NCBI GenBank assembly: GCA_900768075.1
Contig: CAAGBN010000061.1
Coordinates: 57,073-121,072 of the forward strand
Direction: 5' to 3'
DNA length: 64,000 bases
DNA from: Clostridia bacterium
GTDB taxonomy: Bacteria > Bacillota > Clostridia > Oscillospirales > Acutalibacteraceae
Below, piece by piece: positions 39,501-54,500 of the stretch (position 1 is its first letter; each line of letters starts with the position of its first letter). The notes below the pieces were generated by a model, which was given only the letters and a program-made list of their open reading frames with translations, ran no database searches and was not told the origin of the DNA. A program made the translations under genes and the position numbers.

Positions 39501-42500
39501 TTACAGGTGTCTTTGAGATACCAACGGTTGTCTTAGCTTCACCGATTTCTGCGATGAGTGTCTTGAGCATATCAACAGTGATTACAAGACCCATATCTGC
39601 GGGAATGAGACCATTGATGAGTTCAAGGAGACCGTTTATAGTTGTGTAATTGTCAAGGTTCACCTTAAGAAGTGATTCGATGAATTCATCTGTTTCACCA
39701 GTGATAGGCTCAACAACTTCGAGGAGACCCCATACAAGTGCGATGATGTTATCAAGAAGCACTGAGAGGTTGTCTGCTGCTACGAAGTAGAGGAGACCTG
39801 CAAGGTGTTCTGCGATGAATGTGATAGGACCGGCTGCGATACCGTCTACGAGAGCGAGAACGATGTCGAGGATGCTACCAAGAACAACTTCTATATCATT
39901 TGAAGCGTTATAAGCTTTAGCTGTGGGAAGACCTTCAATTGTAAGGTCGAGAGCGTCAACGAGAGCGAGGATGCCCTGTTCGTAGCCCTTTGAGCCACGG
40001 ATTTCAAGGTAACCGTCACCAAGAATTACGCCTGATTCGATTTCTTCAGCTCTGTCGTCATCGTCAGCTGCGGGAACGTCTGTGTCGAAGTCACCTGCAT
40101 ATTCGCCATTTGATGAGAGAAGAGTGAGAGTCTTGCCCTGGAAGAGTACCTGAAGTACAGGTGTAAGAGGCTGTACGAGTACAAGGATAGCGTCGATAAG
40201 ACTATCAAGGTCTGTTACGCCCCAGTCAGCGTCGATAGCGAGCTTGCCTTCAGCGTCAACTGCTGCATTAGCCTTAACTTCAGCCCATGTCTTAGCATCG
40301 CCGATGATTTCGTTTACAGCCTTAACTGCCTTAGTATCTGCAATGCCCTTAGCTGTAGCGTAGTCGTTAATTGACTTCTTGAAGTCAGCTGCTGTGAGCT
40401 TATAGTTGCCAATCTTGATCATGCCAAGGATTGTATCGATGATAGCTGTACCGCCAAGGATGTTAACGAGTGCGTTAACGATGAGGTTCATAACATCAAG
40501 GTCGCCCTCGATTACGAAACCGTTAATGATGTCATCAACAAGAGCTTCGATTCTTGTTTCGTCACCTTCAAGGTCACTAGCAACTGATGTCTTGATGATG
40601 TCAAGGATTGAGCCTTCTTCAGCTTCGCCCTTAACAAGAAGTGTAAGAACGAGAGGAAGTGCTTCGTTGATGATTGTATCGAGCTTGCCGGGAAGAGCTT
40701 CAGCTGCGATATCACCTGTATGGTCGATTGTGAAGTCTTCAAGTTCCTTATACTCTGAGTACTTGATTTCATAGCCTTCGAAGAGTGCTACGATTACATC
40801 AAGGAGAGTGAGACCTGCGATATCGTCATTGATAAGATCGATAAGGTTTTCAATGATAGTGCCAACGAGAGTTACCTTACCCTCTCCGTCAACTCTGTTC
40901 TCTTCAGGAATAAGAGCGTTGAGAAGATCAACTGAAAGAACTTCTGTGAGGATAAATGTAAGTGAATCTGCGATGTCAACTGTGAAGGCGGTAACAACGT
41001 TACGTACATTACCTGTAACCTCATAGTAATCACTGTGGATGCTTGCATCGAAGTCTTCGTTAGCAACATAAATCGTATCATTTACGAGACCGCCGAATTC
41101 ACCGCCAGCTTTCTTAACTAAGAGCTCGATATATGTCTTATCCGTGTCTTCTGTGCCGATAACTACAGCATATGCAACAAAATCAGCAAAGAAGGTGTCG
41201 CTGAGAAGCTGAGCTACCTTACCTTCTTCGTTAGTTGTCTGATCCTTGAAGATGAGACCGCCAACGAGGTTATTTATGATATTTACAAGGTTCTTTGATG
41301 TGCCGATGTTAGCAACGATTTCGTCAAGAGTGAATGTTGTGATTGCATATTTAGCAACGTCGTTTTCAGTCTTAATGAACTTGCTGTCTTTCTTAACATC
41401 GACAGTCTTACCGTCTGCATCAACATAAGTATACTTAGCAATTTCAGTGCTTTCGTCTGCTTCTGTTTCTGCATTATCTTCTGCATATACAGCAGTGAGG
41501 GTTACAGTTTCAGTAACTGTACCTGTGCCAGCGGGCATAAACTCGCCAAGGAGACCTGAAAGGAGATCGCCGAGAAGTTCATCAAGGAGAGCGCCTACTG
41601 CAGGATCAGCAACCTCAAGGAGTGCGAATACGGGTGAAAGCAGGTTAGTAACGAACTTATTAACACCGTCGGACTCGATGAAGTATACGAGTGAGGGAAC
41701 AAGTGTGAGGATATATTCAACAGGTGATTCACAAAGAGCATCAACAATGTTGAATACGCCGTCTGTGATAGCTGTGAGAGTTACAGCTGAACCCTTAGCT
41801 GCCTGATATTGGTCACCTGTCTTAAGTGTGCCGAACTGGTCAGCAGCAAGACCCTTAAGGAGAGGAAGAATAGCATATTCGTAGCCTTCGCCACCCTTAA
41901 TTGTGAGAGCAACAGGAGCATCATCACCCTTGCCCTTAATTTCGATGTCTTCACCACGGAAGAGGAAGTCAAGTACGGGTTCAAGTTCTGCAGCAAGAGC
42001 CCAGATGATGTCGATAAATGCATCGAGCTTAGCATCGAGACCTTCAGCAGCATTGATACCCCATTCAACGTCTACAACAACTTTACCTTCTTCGTTAGTG
42101 TACTTAGCAGCAACATCAGCCCAAGAAGCTGCGTCACCGATTACACCAGCGAGTGCAGTATCTTCAGCGTGTTCAGCAACTGCAGCAGGTGTGAAGTTGA
42201 TTTCAAGGAGATCGTTGAGGATGGGAAGTACTGTGTTGAGTGTTTCAGCGAGGCTGCCTGTACCGAGAGCACCGATGAGAGCACCAACGATTGTATCCAT
42301 CATATCGTCCTTGAGTACAAGATCTGCAAGGATAGCTTCAACAACCTTAGCGAGGGTTACACCCTGATAGTTGCCGTCTGCATTCTTAACTGATGCAAGA
42401 GCACCCTTAAGGAATTCTACGTTTTCAAGGAGCGGGAGAATATCGGGAATGAGTGCAAGCAGAGCCTTATCAAGCTTCTTAATTGCACGTCTTACCTTAC

Positions 42501-45500
42501 GAGCTGTAAGGTTTGAATCTGTTGAATATTTGTCATATTTGTAGTCAAGTTCGGTAAATGACAGGTATTCAAGAAGATCGTTTTCAACATCATAGTGGTT
42601 GAAGTAGTTGAGAAGTACCTGAAGTACGCAGTATCTGTTTTCACCTGTGATACCGTCGATAACTGTCTTGATTGTTGCGTTCTTTTCGTCTTCAAGGTCA
42701 AGACCAACGAGATCAAGGATTTCGAAGATGAGACCGTTTTCTGCAAGTACGAGCTCTGAAATAATCTGAACGATTGTATTAGCTCTTGTAGCTGTTACAC
42801 CCTTAACAAAGCGTGTCTTACCGCTTGTCTGAGCACCGAAGTAACGCTTAGTTTCAACGTTACCGATAGCAGCTGTCTTTTCAACAATCTTTGTGAAGAT
42901 ACCGTCAAGGAATGAGAGATCTGTATCCTTAACAAGACCCTTAATGAGACCGATGAGGCCTTCTTCTGTGAGGAGAGCGTCAACGATATCATTTACATTC
43001 TTAGCTTCGTCAAGGCCGGGGATGCCGAGACCACCGAGGAGTTCTGCAAGGAATGCATATACATCGAGAGCCTGGATTGAGCCACCGTCAACTGCGATTT
43101 CCTTAGCTGTGATAGCGTTAAGCATATCAACAATTGTAAGTACGGGAGCAAGAAGCTGTTCTACTGCCTGAGCAAGACCTTCAGATGTGATGAAGAATGC
43201 GAGTTCAGGAAGAAGGTCGATGATGAACTGTACGGGAGCATCGAGAACCTTATTGAGAAGCTTCTGGATACCGCCGATTACCCATGCTGCAAATTCAGCA
43301 TCAGTAGCAATAGCTTTTACGTCGTTCTTATCCTTTTCGATTGTGAGACCGAGCATTTCAGCTACGGGGATTACGAATCTGTCGTAGCCATCACCTGAAG
43401 TGATTGAAATACCGTCGAGAACTACAAGGTTTTCACCTTCAAGAAGGAGAAGCTTGAGTACGGGTACGAAGGGTACTACGATGTCTTCAAGAAGAGCGAG
43501 TACACCATCGAAGTCTGTGATACCAAAGCTGTTAGCATCAGCAATTACAGCCTTGTCACTGTCTTCGGGCTTGCAAGCATTATATGCAGCTTCCCAAGTG
43601 TCGCAATCTTTGAACATAGCGTCAAGGTTATCGTTCTGAGCCTTGAAGTATGTGAACTTAAGGTTTACACCGCCGTCAGCACCACCTGTGAGCTCGTAAA
43701 CGAGGTCAAGGATGCTGTCAAGCTTGCCCTTACCAAAGAGGTTAATAAGTGCTGTGTAGATAGTTGTAGCAAGGCCAGCCTTGTCTTCTGTATCAACAAA
43801 GAGTGATGTGAGAAGGTTTTCAACAACTGCTTCTACGTCTTCACCTGTAAGATTAATGTTGAGGTTTACGCCAAGTGCGGGAAGGAGTTCACCTACGAGA
43901 GGAAGAACTGCTGTTATGAGATTGTCAAGCTGCGCAGGAAGGTTTTCGAGTTCTGCTTCATCTATAGGAGCAGTCCATGCGGGAAGCTGGCTGTCTTCTG
44001 CTTCTACACGAGCTTCACTGTATGTGATGCTGTACCATGAAAGAAGGTTGATGAGGAGAGCTTCGATAGCCTGAGGATCGTTGAATACGCCATAAACGAG
44101 TACGCTGAGAAGACCGTTTACATTAATGCTGCCGTCTTCGTTAAATGCGCTGTAATCCTTGTTGATTGTTTCGTCTGAGAAGTCGAACATATCAACAAAT
44201 GTAGCAAGAAGATCACGAATGCCGGGCTGGAATACGATTCTTTCGAGAACTGTAAGAAGTACAGTTTCACGGTCAACATAGTATTCAGCATCGATTTCGC
44301 TGTCGCTTACGATACTCTCGTCAAGGTCAGTTGTGTCGTATGCAGGAGTCTTGATCATAAGCTTACCGTCGCCGTCGTGATCATACCAAGCGCATGATGC
44401 GAGGGTTACGAAGAGCTGATCGTTAATAATATCTGAAAGTGCGATAGGATCTTTGCCTTCTATTTCAATTTCGATACCGAGAAGGAGATCCCAGAGGATA
44501 TCCATAAATGTAATCTTATCGAAATCAATACCTGAACCACTACCTGTTGAGGGAGCTTCTTCTTCAACTGCTGTGAGTTCGATACCTGCAGCAGCGTTTG
44601 CAGTCTGAGCTTCATCGATCATCTGATCAACATACTCAGCAGCTGTTTCTGCAGCTTCGGGAGCATCAGCCTTATTAGCAAGGTTGTAAAGGAGACCCTT
44701 AACCATACCAAGAAGATCAAGGTCATAGATTTTCTTGATGAGGTCTGTAAGTGCAGTTACGGGAGCGAGAAGGTTAGAAAGAACGATGTCAAGACCGTCG
44801 CTCTCAAGGAAACGTGCAAGGTAGGGAAGAACTGTAGCAATTGTTGAAACGGGACGTTCGCAAAGTGAGTTAACGAGTGCCATTACTGCATCGAGAATTG
44901 ACTTAATGAGAACTGAACCGTCAGCTTCTACAGCTGCTTCGTAATCAGCCTGTGTCTTGTAAAGCTTGTCAGCTGCAAGATAAGATGTACCGTCTGTCTT
45001 TGTGAGTACGGGTACGCCGAGTGCTTCAATAATGGGAAGGAGTACACCTTCATAACCGTCGAAGCCACGGATGCTGATTTCGTTATAAAGTGTAAGGCTT
45101 TCACCTGTAAGGAATACTTCGAGGATAAGTGAAAGAGGATCAAGGATAGCCCAAAGAACATTTGCAAAGTCATCCATTGTCTTTACATTCCACTGAGCAT
45201 CAAGCTTAACTGCTGTCTTCTGTGATGTTGTATCATCAACATACTTAGCCTGGATAGGCTGTTCCTTAGCGTCTTCACCTTCACCGATAGTGATTTTTGT
45301 TTCGCCTGCTTTGTCAAGTTTAACGATGTTTTCCTTAGTTACTTCTTCACCATCTACGGTTTCAACAGTGTTGTAGAAGTAATAGTAAAGTGTTGTTGTT
45401 TCGCCAACCTTTTCAGTCTTCTGAATCTGGTTGTAAACGGGTGTAAGGTCAACTGTTTCCTTTTTATTGTCGCCATCGAGGTCGATTTCAGCTGCTGTGA

Positions 45501-48500
45501 GGCCTTCAGCACCGAAGTAAGTAGCTGTTACTGCTTTGCCGTCCTTAACTTCGCCTGTTTCATATGTGTATTCATACTTAGTGTTAGCCTTAACAACTTC
45601 TGTCCATGTCTTAGCATCGCCGATGATGCTGTCAAGAGTTGTATTGTTACCCTTGAATGCTGCGGGTCTGATGTCAAGGTTTGCTGCATTCTTGAGGAGA
45701 TCTGAAATCATGCCAAGAATGTTACCAACACTGCCGCCACCAAGTACACCAACAAGCATACCGAGAAGATCATTGATCATATCATCTGTGAAGAGCTTAT
45801 CTTCAAGAAGAGTATTAACAACATTTGTAAGTGTAAGGTCAGCATCAGCGTCTACAAGTCTGTTAAGGAGACCGCCTTCCTTTGTAAGGTCAGCCTTGAA
45901 GAGGTTGAGAACTGTACCAACAAGCTTATCGAGGTTGTCGATAGCATATGCAGTCTTAACACGTGAGATAGGCTCATTTTTGTTAGCTGCTGCATCGTCG
46001 TTGAATGAGTAGTGATACTCTTCAATAGCCATAAGCTGAACTTCTGATGAGTCTGCTACTTGATATTCGTTGAAGAGAGTTGTGATAAGGTCAACAACCT
46101 GATCTGAGTCGCGGAATACACCTGTAAGAATATTGTCAAGGAGCGCTGCATCTGAACCGTTTTCGTCGGTGATGTCATAGCCGAGAGCTGCACCGAGAAC
46201 TTCCTTGAGTGTTGTATTTTCGAATACAAAGTCAAGGATGAACATAAGTACGTCAGCCTTTGAAACTGTAAGCTGACCGTTAGCTGCGTCAACTTTTACA
46301 TAGTTTTCATACTCTTCAGGAATGTCATGTGTATTACCGTCAGCGTCTGTATACTTGTCGCCGTAAGGATCGCCAAGAGCTGCGAATGACTTGAACCACT
46401 CAGTTACTGCATCAGCACGGAGTGTTCTTGCCTCCTCAAGGAATGTTTCATCTGTTACACCTTCACTGTTTGTGTGTGCATTGATGATATCCCAAGCTTT
46501 ATTTTCAGCTTCAGGATTAATGAACGCAGTGATAGTTCTGTAATATGTTTCACCTTCGGGTAACTTATAGAGCTTAGCAAGGTCAAACTTAATGTTTGCG
46601 ATGAATGACATTACTGACTGAGTGATAGTAATGTTGAGTTCTTCAGCGGGTTTAGTAGTTACAACCTTTGTACCGTCTTCTGTATAAGTAATTTCGTCAT
46701 AATACTTAACGCCACCAACTTCATAGAATCTGAAGTTATCCTGGAATGTATACCAAGTCTTTGTGCCGAGGTAGTCCATAAGACCGCCGCCGATACCGTT
46801 AACGTCTACAGCAAGAACAGGAGCAAGTCTGTCTGTAAATACTGTTACGAATGAGAGAAGATTTGATACTACACCTGTAAGACCGTCGCCTACGATAAAG
46901 TATGCGAGTGTGGGAAGAAGCTGAGTAAGAGTAGCGATGGGATATTCAGCAAGGATTTCAACAAAGAAGAATACATAGTTAACGATAACTACAAGGAACT
47001 GTTCCATGTCGAATGTGCCGTCCCAAACGATGTTGCCTGCAGCTTCCTGCTGGAACCAATAGTTTGCGCCCTGGCTGAAGTCTTTGAATGCAGCGGGAAC
47101 AGGGTCGCCATCCTTAGTTAACCAACCACCGAATGAGCGCTTAGCACCTGCATTACCCTTAACAAGGTTTGCGGGAATCTGAGCTGCACCGGGGAACTTC
47201 TCGCCACGCTTAGCGTTGAGAGATGCAAGTAATGTCTGGCCGTCGTCGCCTACAGTTGTGTTAAGGTATGTAAGAAGAGCATCAAGACCAAAACCTCTGA
47301 GAAGAGGAAGAATTGTGTCTTCATAGCCGTCCATACCTTCGATATTTAATGTGTCAAAGAGCTTAATTGCAGCGTTGGGGCTGTTTACTGTGCTGAGTTC
47401 TGCACCAAAGAAGAGTGCTTCAAGGATGGGCTCGAGAGGAGCAATGATACCCCAGAGTGCATTTACAAGAACCTTAATGTTTGCATAGAAGTCTTTTTCG
47501 TCAGCGCTGAAGCCGAATGACCACTTAGCTGTAGCTTCGTCATATTCAGCGGTGAGGGCATACTTCTTATAAATGTTCTTGCCTGTTTTTTCGTCGATTT
47601 CGTCTGTCTTAACAGCGAATGACTTGAGATTTGCAACTTTTGATGTGTACTTTGCTTCTTCACCGTCATCATTCTTATATGTGTAGGTGTAAGTACCATC
47701 AGCATTTTGCTTCTGTGTATAGAGACCAACCATTTCAGTTGCAGGATTTTCTGTATCATCGATCATCTTAGCTTCGATTTCAACTTCTGCACCGTCTATA
47801 GTTGTCTTCTTAAGACCTGCTTCATCAAGCTCAAGAGTCTTGGTTGCATCGTCTTTGTAAGTATAGATATATACTGTCTTCTTCTCGCCGCTTTCTTCAT
47901 CAGTAACTTCTTTGCTGTCCTGAATCTGAGCATAAGCGAGAACTGCATTACCAGCAGCATCTGTTACGATGTTGCCGTTTTCGTCGTACTTGTATGACTG
48001 GATGCTGTGAGCTTCCTTGATCATTTCCCAAGTAATGTTTTCAACCTTACCCTGATCATTCTTTGTAAGGCCGTATTCGAAGTACTCGAGAGCACCCTTG
48101 TTTGTTACGGGATCCTTAAGAAGTTCTGTGTAAAGTGATTCTGCTGTAAGGTCGATACCTGCATCTTTGATGAGAGGCAGCCACTGGCCGAGACCACCGC
48201 CGAATACACCAACAAGAGCATTATAAACAGTTGTTATAAGCTCGTCATTATATACGAAGCCGCTAACGATAGTTGCAAGAACTTCAAAGAGGCTGCCAGC
48301 TTCGCCAAGATCTTCAACACCGAGTGATGAGAGATCGAGTGTACCTGTGCTTGAAAGAACCTTGAATACATCGGGAAGTGCCTGCTGGAGAACACTGTCA
48401 AGGCTATCAAGAGTTTCGTTTACTTCTGCTTCTGTGAAGAGAACGTTACCGTTTTCGTCCTTATTGATTGAATCCCAATCGTAGCCCTTATGCTCAATAC

Positions 48501-51500
48501 CATATTTAGCCATTGCATCAACTGCTGACATAGCACCTTCAGCTTTGTCAAGAGCCTTAGCCATGCTCTGATAGAACATGTCTGTACCCTGACCGGGTGT
48601 ATAGTCTGTAAGAAGGTCAACAAGGATACCAACAATAAGGTCAATTGCTGTACCGTTGTAGTCACCATCGCTATCATAAACCGGCTTGCTAGCACGGTTA
48701 ATAAGCTCTCTGATGATGTTTGCTACACGAGCTGAATCTTCAGGTGTTGCATCACCCTTCATATACCATTTTTCAACAAGACCGCCAATAAGCTTAAGCA
48801 TATCGTCAGTAAGTAATGTACGGGCAATAGTTACAAATGTCTGACCTGCAACACCCTTGAAGCGTGTGAACTTGCCAACGTTATTAGCATTTGAAGTATA
48901 TTCTTCTTTGTTACCGCCGAGAGCTGCAATTGAACCGAAGTCAATGAATGACTTAACTGCAGTTGTAGTGGTTGTTGCGTTATCACCTGCAAAGAGGTTT
49001 GAAAGAGCCGTATTGATAGTTGTCTCCAGATCAAGAGCCTCATCGATAAGTGTCTTAACGTCAAGTTCAAGAAGCTTCGCAAGGATAGGATCTACGATAT
49101 CAAGTACCTTAAGTACTGCACCTGCAAGGTTCTTGATTGACTGAGCAAGGTTAGATGTCTTACCGAAAACAGGCTCGCCACGTTCGTCTACCTTACCTGT
49201 ATCATAAGAGTATGAATACATGAAGTAAGCAAGGTTGGGAAGTGCTTCAAGAAGAACTGTAAGAGGACTTTCAAGAAGACCCTTGAAGCCTGAAGCGTCG
49301 TCACCTACAAGGATAGCTCTGATTGTTGTAAGGAGCGGAGTAAGAGGTGAGTTAACAGTTGCCTGTGTTCTTACATTAATCTTACCTGCTGTGAGGTTAT
49401 CTGCGCCATAGATATACTTGAGGTAGTCTTTTTCTGACATTGAAGCCTTATATGTGCCTCCGGGAAGAGTAACATTTTCTGCACGGAGTGCTTCGATGAG
49501 CATAACAAGACCGTTTGAGTAGCCGTTTGCGCCTTCAATTGTAAGTTTGTCAAAGAGCGTAAGGTCACCGCCTGCAAGCACGAGTGCAAGTACAGGGTTA
49601 AGAGGTGAAATAAGGTCTGTGATGAGATCAAAGAACGCATCAACCTTCTGTTCGTTTGTGGAGTTTGCTGTAATTGTGGGGAACCAGTTATATGTGCCGG
49701 AATTTGTATACTTACCGTTGGTACCTACTGTGCTCTTGGGAGCAGCAATGTGAGCCCATGTAAGATAGCCTGCATCACGCTGGATATCGGCTTTAAGAGC
49801 TGCATCCGTGGTCTCGTCAATAACCTTGTTCCACTCAGCAAGAAGCCAATTTGAGATAGCTGAATTCTCGAAACCGCCACTTGCAGTTGCATTGTAGAAG
49901 CCAACAGGTCTGACGTCAATATTAAAGTCAGCAAGAGCAGGAAGAAGGTTAGCTACAGTACCACTACCGAGTACACCGCCAAGAAGGCTCTTCTTAATAA
50001 CTTCGCCTGTTTCTTCATCTTTAACGGGCTTACCGTCTTCATCAAGAACCTCTTTAGGCTCGAAGAGAAGTTCAATAATAGCCTGAACAAGCTCATTTGA
50101 TGTAAGAAGGTTAGCTACGATATCTGAAAGTGACTTATTATTTTCATCAAAGATGATATCCTTAATGAAGCTCAGATCCATGCCTGCAACGTTGAGGTTG
50201 CCGAGTGTTTCACCGAGCATAGGCTCAAGAATGCCCAGAATTGTGGGCAGAAGCTCTTTAATAAGATTATCTACCTTTGAGATAGCAGTATTAACCTTGA
50301 TGATGTCGCCCTGGTACTGGGTGAGATATTCACCGAGTACGAATGAGTCAACACCTTTGTCTTTGTACTGCCATGAAAGTTTTTTGTCTGCAGCGTCTTC
50401 ATTTTTATAGCTGTCAAGGTACGGATAGAGGTCGATATTATATTCGTTAATAAGTGTAACGAGAATACCAACAAGGCTGCTGGCCTGACCGTCAAGGGCA
50501 CCGAAGATACCTGCAACGCTATCACCAAAGAGAGGTGAAAGTGTGGTCAGAAGACCGTCATCGAGAATCCATCTGAGAAGTACCATAAGTACATCTGAGC
50601 GGTCTGCGATGAGATTATAGATATGGATGGGATCACCGGCATATCGATTTTCATGTGTATCTGAATCGTTGTTACCGGGGTCACTGGGACGTGTCATACT
50701 TGTAACTGTCTTGTATTCAAGATCGCACATTGCCATCATTCTGTTGACAGGTGCAACAATTGAAAGTGAGAGGCCGTCACCGTCTATTGTGAACAGATCA
50801 AAGATCTTATCGCCGGCCATACCGAAGAGTGTCTGTGCAAGAGCACCGGGAGCCTTCCAGTAATAGCCGTCTTTATCTTTGTAAGCGATACTTCTTGTTA
50901 CTCTCTCACTGCCTTCTTCAGGCACTGTTGTTGAGGGATTAGAGAATACATAACCCTTTTCGTCAACATCATAATATACGGGCACACCGCTACCGTCTGT
51001 AAGGTATTTGGTTGTGCTGATAATTTTGCCATTTTCACCTAATGTATCGGGATCTACTGTATCGAGCACAGTCAGGTAACCGGACAGGTTCGCCGTACCT
51101 GGTATGTCTTTATCGTTTTCATCCCAGTAAGCGGGCGGAGCAGTCTTTGTGGGAGCAATCTTAGTAAGTGATTTTACAAGACCTGATAAGCCGTTGCGAA
51201 GATCAATTGCACTAAGAAGGCTTGTGAACATATCAGAGATACCCATTGTATCGCTACCGGTCATTGAAGTTACTACCGCGTTAACATAATATGAATAACG
51301 AAGAACTAACTTATCGATCATGGGATAAATCTGATCGTATTCGAGCATTGATACAAGTTTGGGAAGAATGTCAAGAAGAGTACCTATGGGGTTTGAGAAG
51401 AATGTGCCTTCAAGCCACTGGAAGATGGGGTCGAGAAGATCGTACCAAAGCTGATAACCGTAGTTCTTTGTGTAAGATGTCTTACCCATTGTGTTGCTGT

Positions 51501-54500
51501 CTGTCATACCCTTAGCGTCATCAAAAATTTTTGCAGCACTAGCGTAGTTAGTGATACCTAAAAGCTCAAAAATAGGAACAAGGATAGCATCATATACTGT
51601 ATCCTTATCAGCATAGAAGTTCATCCAACCAGTAAGGTTCTGGGCACCAATCCATGAGTCAATTTTTGCTGTAAGTGCATAACGAGAACCTGTACTTGCG
51701 ATAAGGCCGCCAAGAATTGATGAGTAACCACAAGTAGCTGAGGCAAGAGCTCTGTAGAAGTCATACTTGTCTGTGATCTTCCAAGTAGCCTTACTGTCAA
51801 GGTTTTCCCATTTCTCGGGATCAATACCCTTAACAAAGATACCGTTTTCATCTGTATATTCGTATGTTACTTCGCTGGTACGAACATTCTTAAGATATGT
51901 ATCTGTCCAGTATGAACGCTTAAACTCACCATTATTTTTAAAGTCATTACTGCTACTAACAGAGTATACCTTAGCGCTATTACAGATTTCAAGAATTTCT
52001 TCGTACTTATCCCATGTGCTATTACCGCTGGGACCAGCTGAAAGAGCACCTGTGAACCATTTGTAGTACTGGGTATCTGTACCTGTGCCAACATTGTTCT
52101 GGCCGTTCCAACCTGCTGTGTACCACTGGGGCATTGTTGCAAGGGCGTCACGAAGGAATGCACCGTAAAGGAAACCGTTAGTACCATCAAGTGTTACAAC
52201 AGTGTAGTTTACCTTCATAGTGCCGCCCATATCGAAGATCAGGGGACCGATGAGCTCGTTGAGAGTCTTGAAGAGTAATGTATGAAGCTCACCACTGTAA
52301 AGGAAGTTCATAATCATAGCGATAAGGAATTCCTTAAGGTCCTTACAGGGCTGACCTGCTTCAACAGTTGTGGTTGTACCGTCACCGTTGGGGTATGTAT
52401 AGTCGATTTCCCAGTAATCAAGAGCGTTGTCTCTCTTAACGATCTTTGTGAACGCTTTGTTCTGACCCTTGATAGTAACATTCTTCATGTTTGTGCTACT
52501 ACCTTCAAAAGCGAGGTTTTTATCTGTATGATAGAAGAATGTAATATCGTCGCCGTTATAACCGATGTAACCGTATGTTACTTCACCGGTTTCGTCATCA
52601 GTTTTAGTCTTGTGCTCGTTACCGAAAAGAAGACCACCAAGAAGTGAACCCATATCTTCTGAGATAAGGATCTTGTCAAGGTTAGCAATAAGAGTATCTA
52701 CTGCTGCTTCTGCATCGAGATTTGTTGTAAGATCAGCTGCGTCAAGAACTTCCTGAACCTTAGCATAGCTCATTGCATTATCAGGAGCCTTAACCCATAC
52801 ACGGCCTGCAGCGGGGTTGCTGCCTTCACCAGCTGTGGGTACGCCTGTAATGTGGCTCTCTGAATAGAGCCACTTACGGATACTTACATCCGATTCGCCT
52901 CTGTTGCTTGTACTAAAGCCCTTCTTTCTGAGGTTATCAAGAGCTGTCTTGTAGTTGTTAGCCTGCTTAACGATTGATTCAGCCTCGCCTTCAAGAGGCT
53001 TAGTGATCTTATTGTACATTGCCTCTACATCAAGAAGCGAACGAGCTGTGAGACCTGTATCCTTATAATCAGCAGTATTATATGTGGGTTCAGCTCTGAG
53101 GAACTGACCGAGCTGAGCAGGAGTTGCCTCAGCAGCAATTGCATTGTATGCAATAAGAATTGTTTCAAAGTTGTAGTATGAAACCTTGCTACCGCCTTCT
53201 TCATAATACTCGTATACACGGCTTGTAAGGTCATAGATACGGTTAGCTGCACGTCTCTTTAAGTCTTTGATGAAGTCTTCATAAGGCTTGATGCCTTCTT
53301 CACCGAAGATGCCCTTGAAGAGCTCTGCTGTTGCTTCGTCATTAGCAACGGCTGCACACTTTTCATAACCTGCCTTGAGCAAGTCGTTATAAGTATTCTG
53401 AATGATAGCATATGTAGCACCACCAAGGAGAGCTTCATTAATACCGTCAATAACAGCATCCATAGCTACCTTAGCGTCAATATACTCTTTACCGCCTACA
53501 TTAAGGCTGTATACGTTGTACTGTGAAACAAACTTGTTCCAGTTAAGCTCTGTTTCAAGTGAGATGCCTTCACCGTTCTCAAGCGCACCTGTGCTGTAAG
53601 CAATATCGTCAAGATTCTTAAGGTAGTTCCATACGATAGCACCTGTTGCGTCAGTGATATAGGGGAATACATAGTTATTGAAAATAGCAATAGTCTCTGT
53701 AGCTTCGAGAACAAATTTCTCAGCCTTGAGGAAATCATCATGTATGCAGTGAGTTTCTGTAATATTGCACTTTTCTCTGTCTGTGCAAATTTCGGCACAA
53801 GGTGTTGATGTGCACTTTTCCCAAATGTGGCCAAGTTTTGCTGACTCTTCAGGAGAAAGAAGAGTATGCTCTGAGTTTGCTGTATCAATAATAGCCTTAA
53901 ACTGGTTAACAAACGTTACATAGTTTTCCTGAGCATAAGCCTCAGCAAGCTTGTGACCAATCTTTGTAAGACGGTTGAGGACATAGTCATAGTATGCTGC
54001 GCCTACATAACCATCTTTACCAACAAAAGCAGCCTTGATCCTTTCGAAGTAGTTAATGTTCTGCTTACCGTCATAAGCAAGAATCTTCTTGAGTACTTCG
54101 ATTTCAGCACTGATTTCATTATATGTCTGAAGAAGGTCAATACCTGCAGTTTCACCATCAGCTCTTGCGATAAGCTCTTCAAACTTAGCCTGATAAGCCT
54201 CAGCATATGCAGGAGCAACGTAGCTGAGCACTTCACTTGCATACCAAGTCTGAACTTCTGCCCAAGTCTTCTGATTAGCCTGATCTAATTCGGGCATAAC
54301 GAAGTTATCCCAGATTTCCTGAGCACTGGAGATACCTGCAGTTGTGATTTCTGTTTCAAATGACTGAATACTTTCAGCAATGTCAAATACCTTATCTGAA
54401 AGTTTGTCTGAATCCATGCTTGCGAAGTTAAGAGCGAACCATTCACCGGCATAACCGATAAATTCAGGAATCAATGTCTTGATTGCGCCGATAGCAATAG

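Noticed and set aside
28733..49753. Many long + strand frames opposite the giant gene, the longest about 300 codons (36860-37786)
   Set aside because: They repeat with the period of the giant gene's units, lack ribosome sites, have Ser/Arg/Leu-rich compositions and overlap a gene with signal peptide, promoter and terminator. They are mirror effects of its codon use.
28590..51600. CRISPR-like or satellite DNA reading of the repeats
   Set aside because: Period (1.4-2.9 kb) is far too long for CRISPR and the frame is intact throughout, so these are protein repeats.
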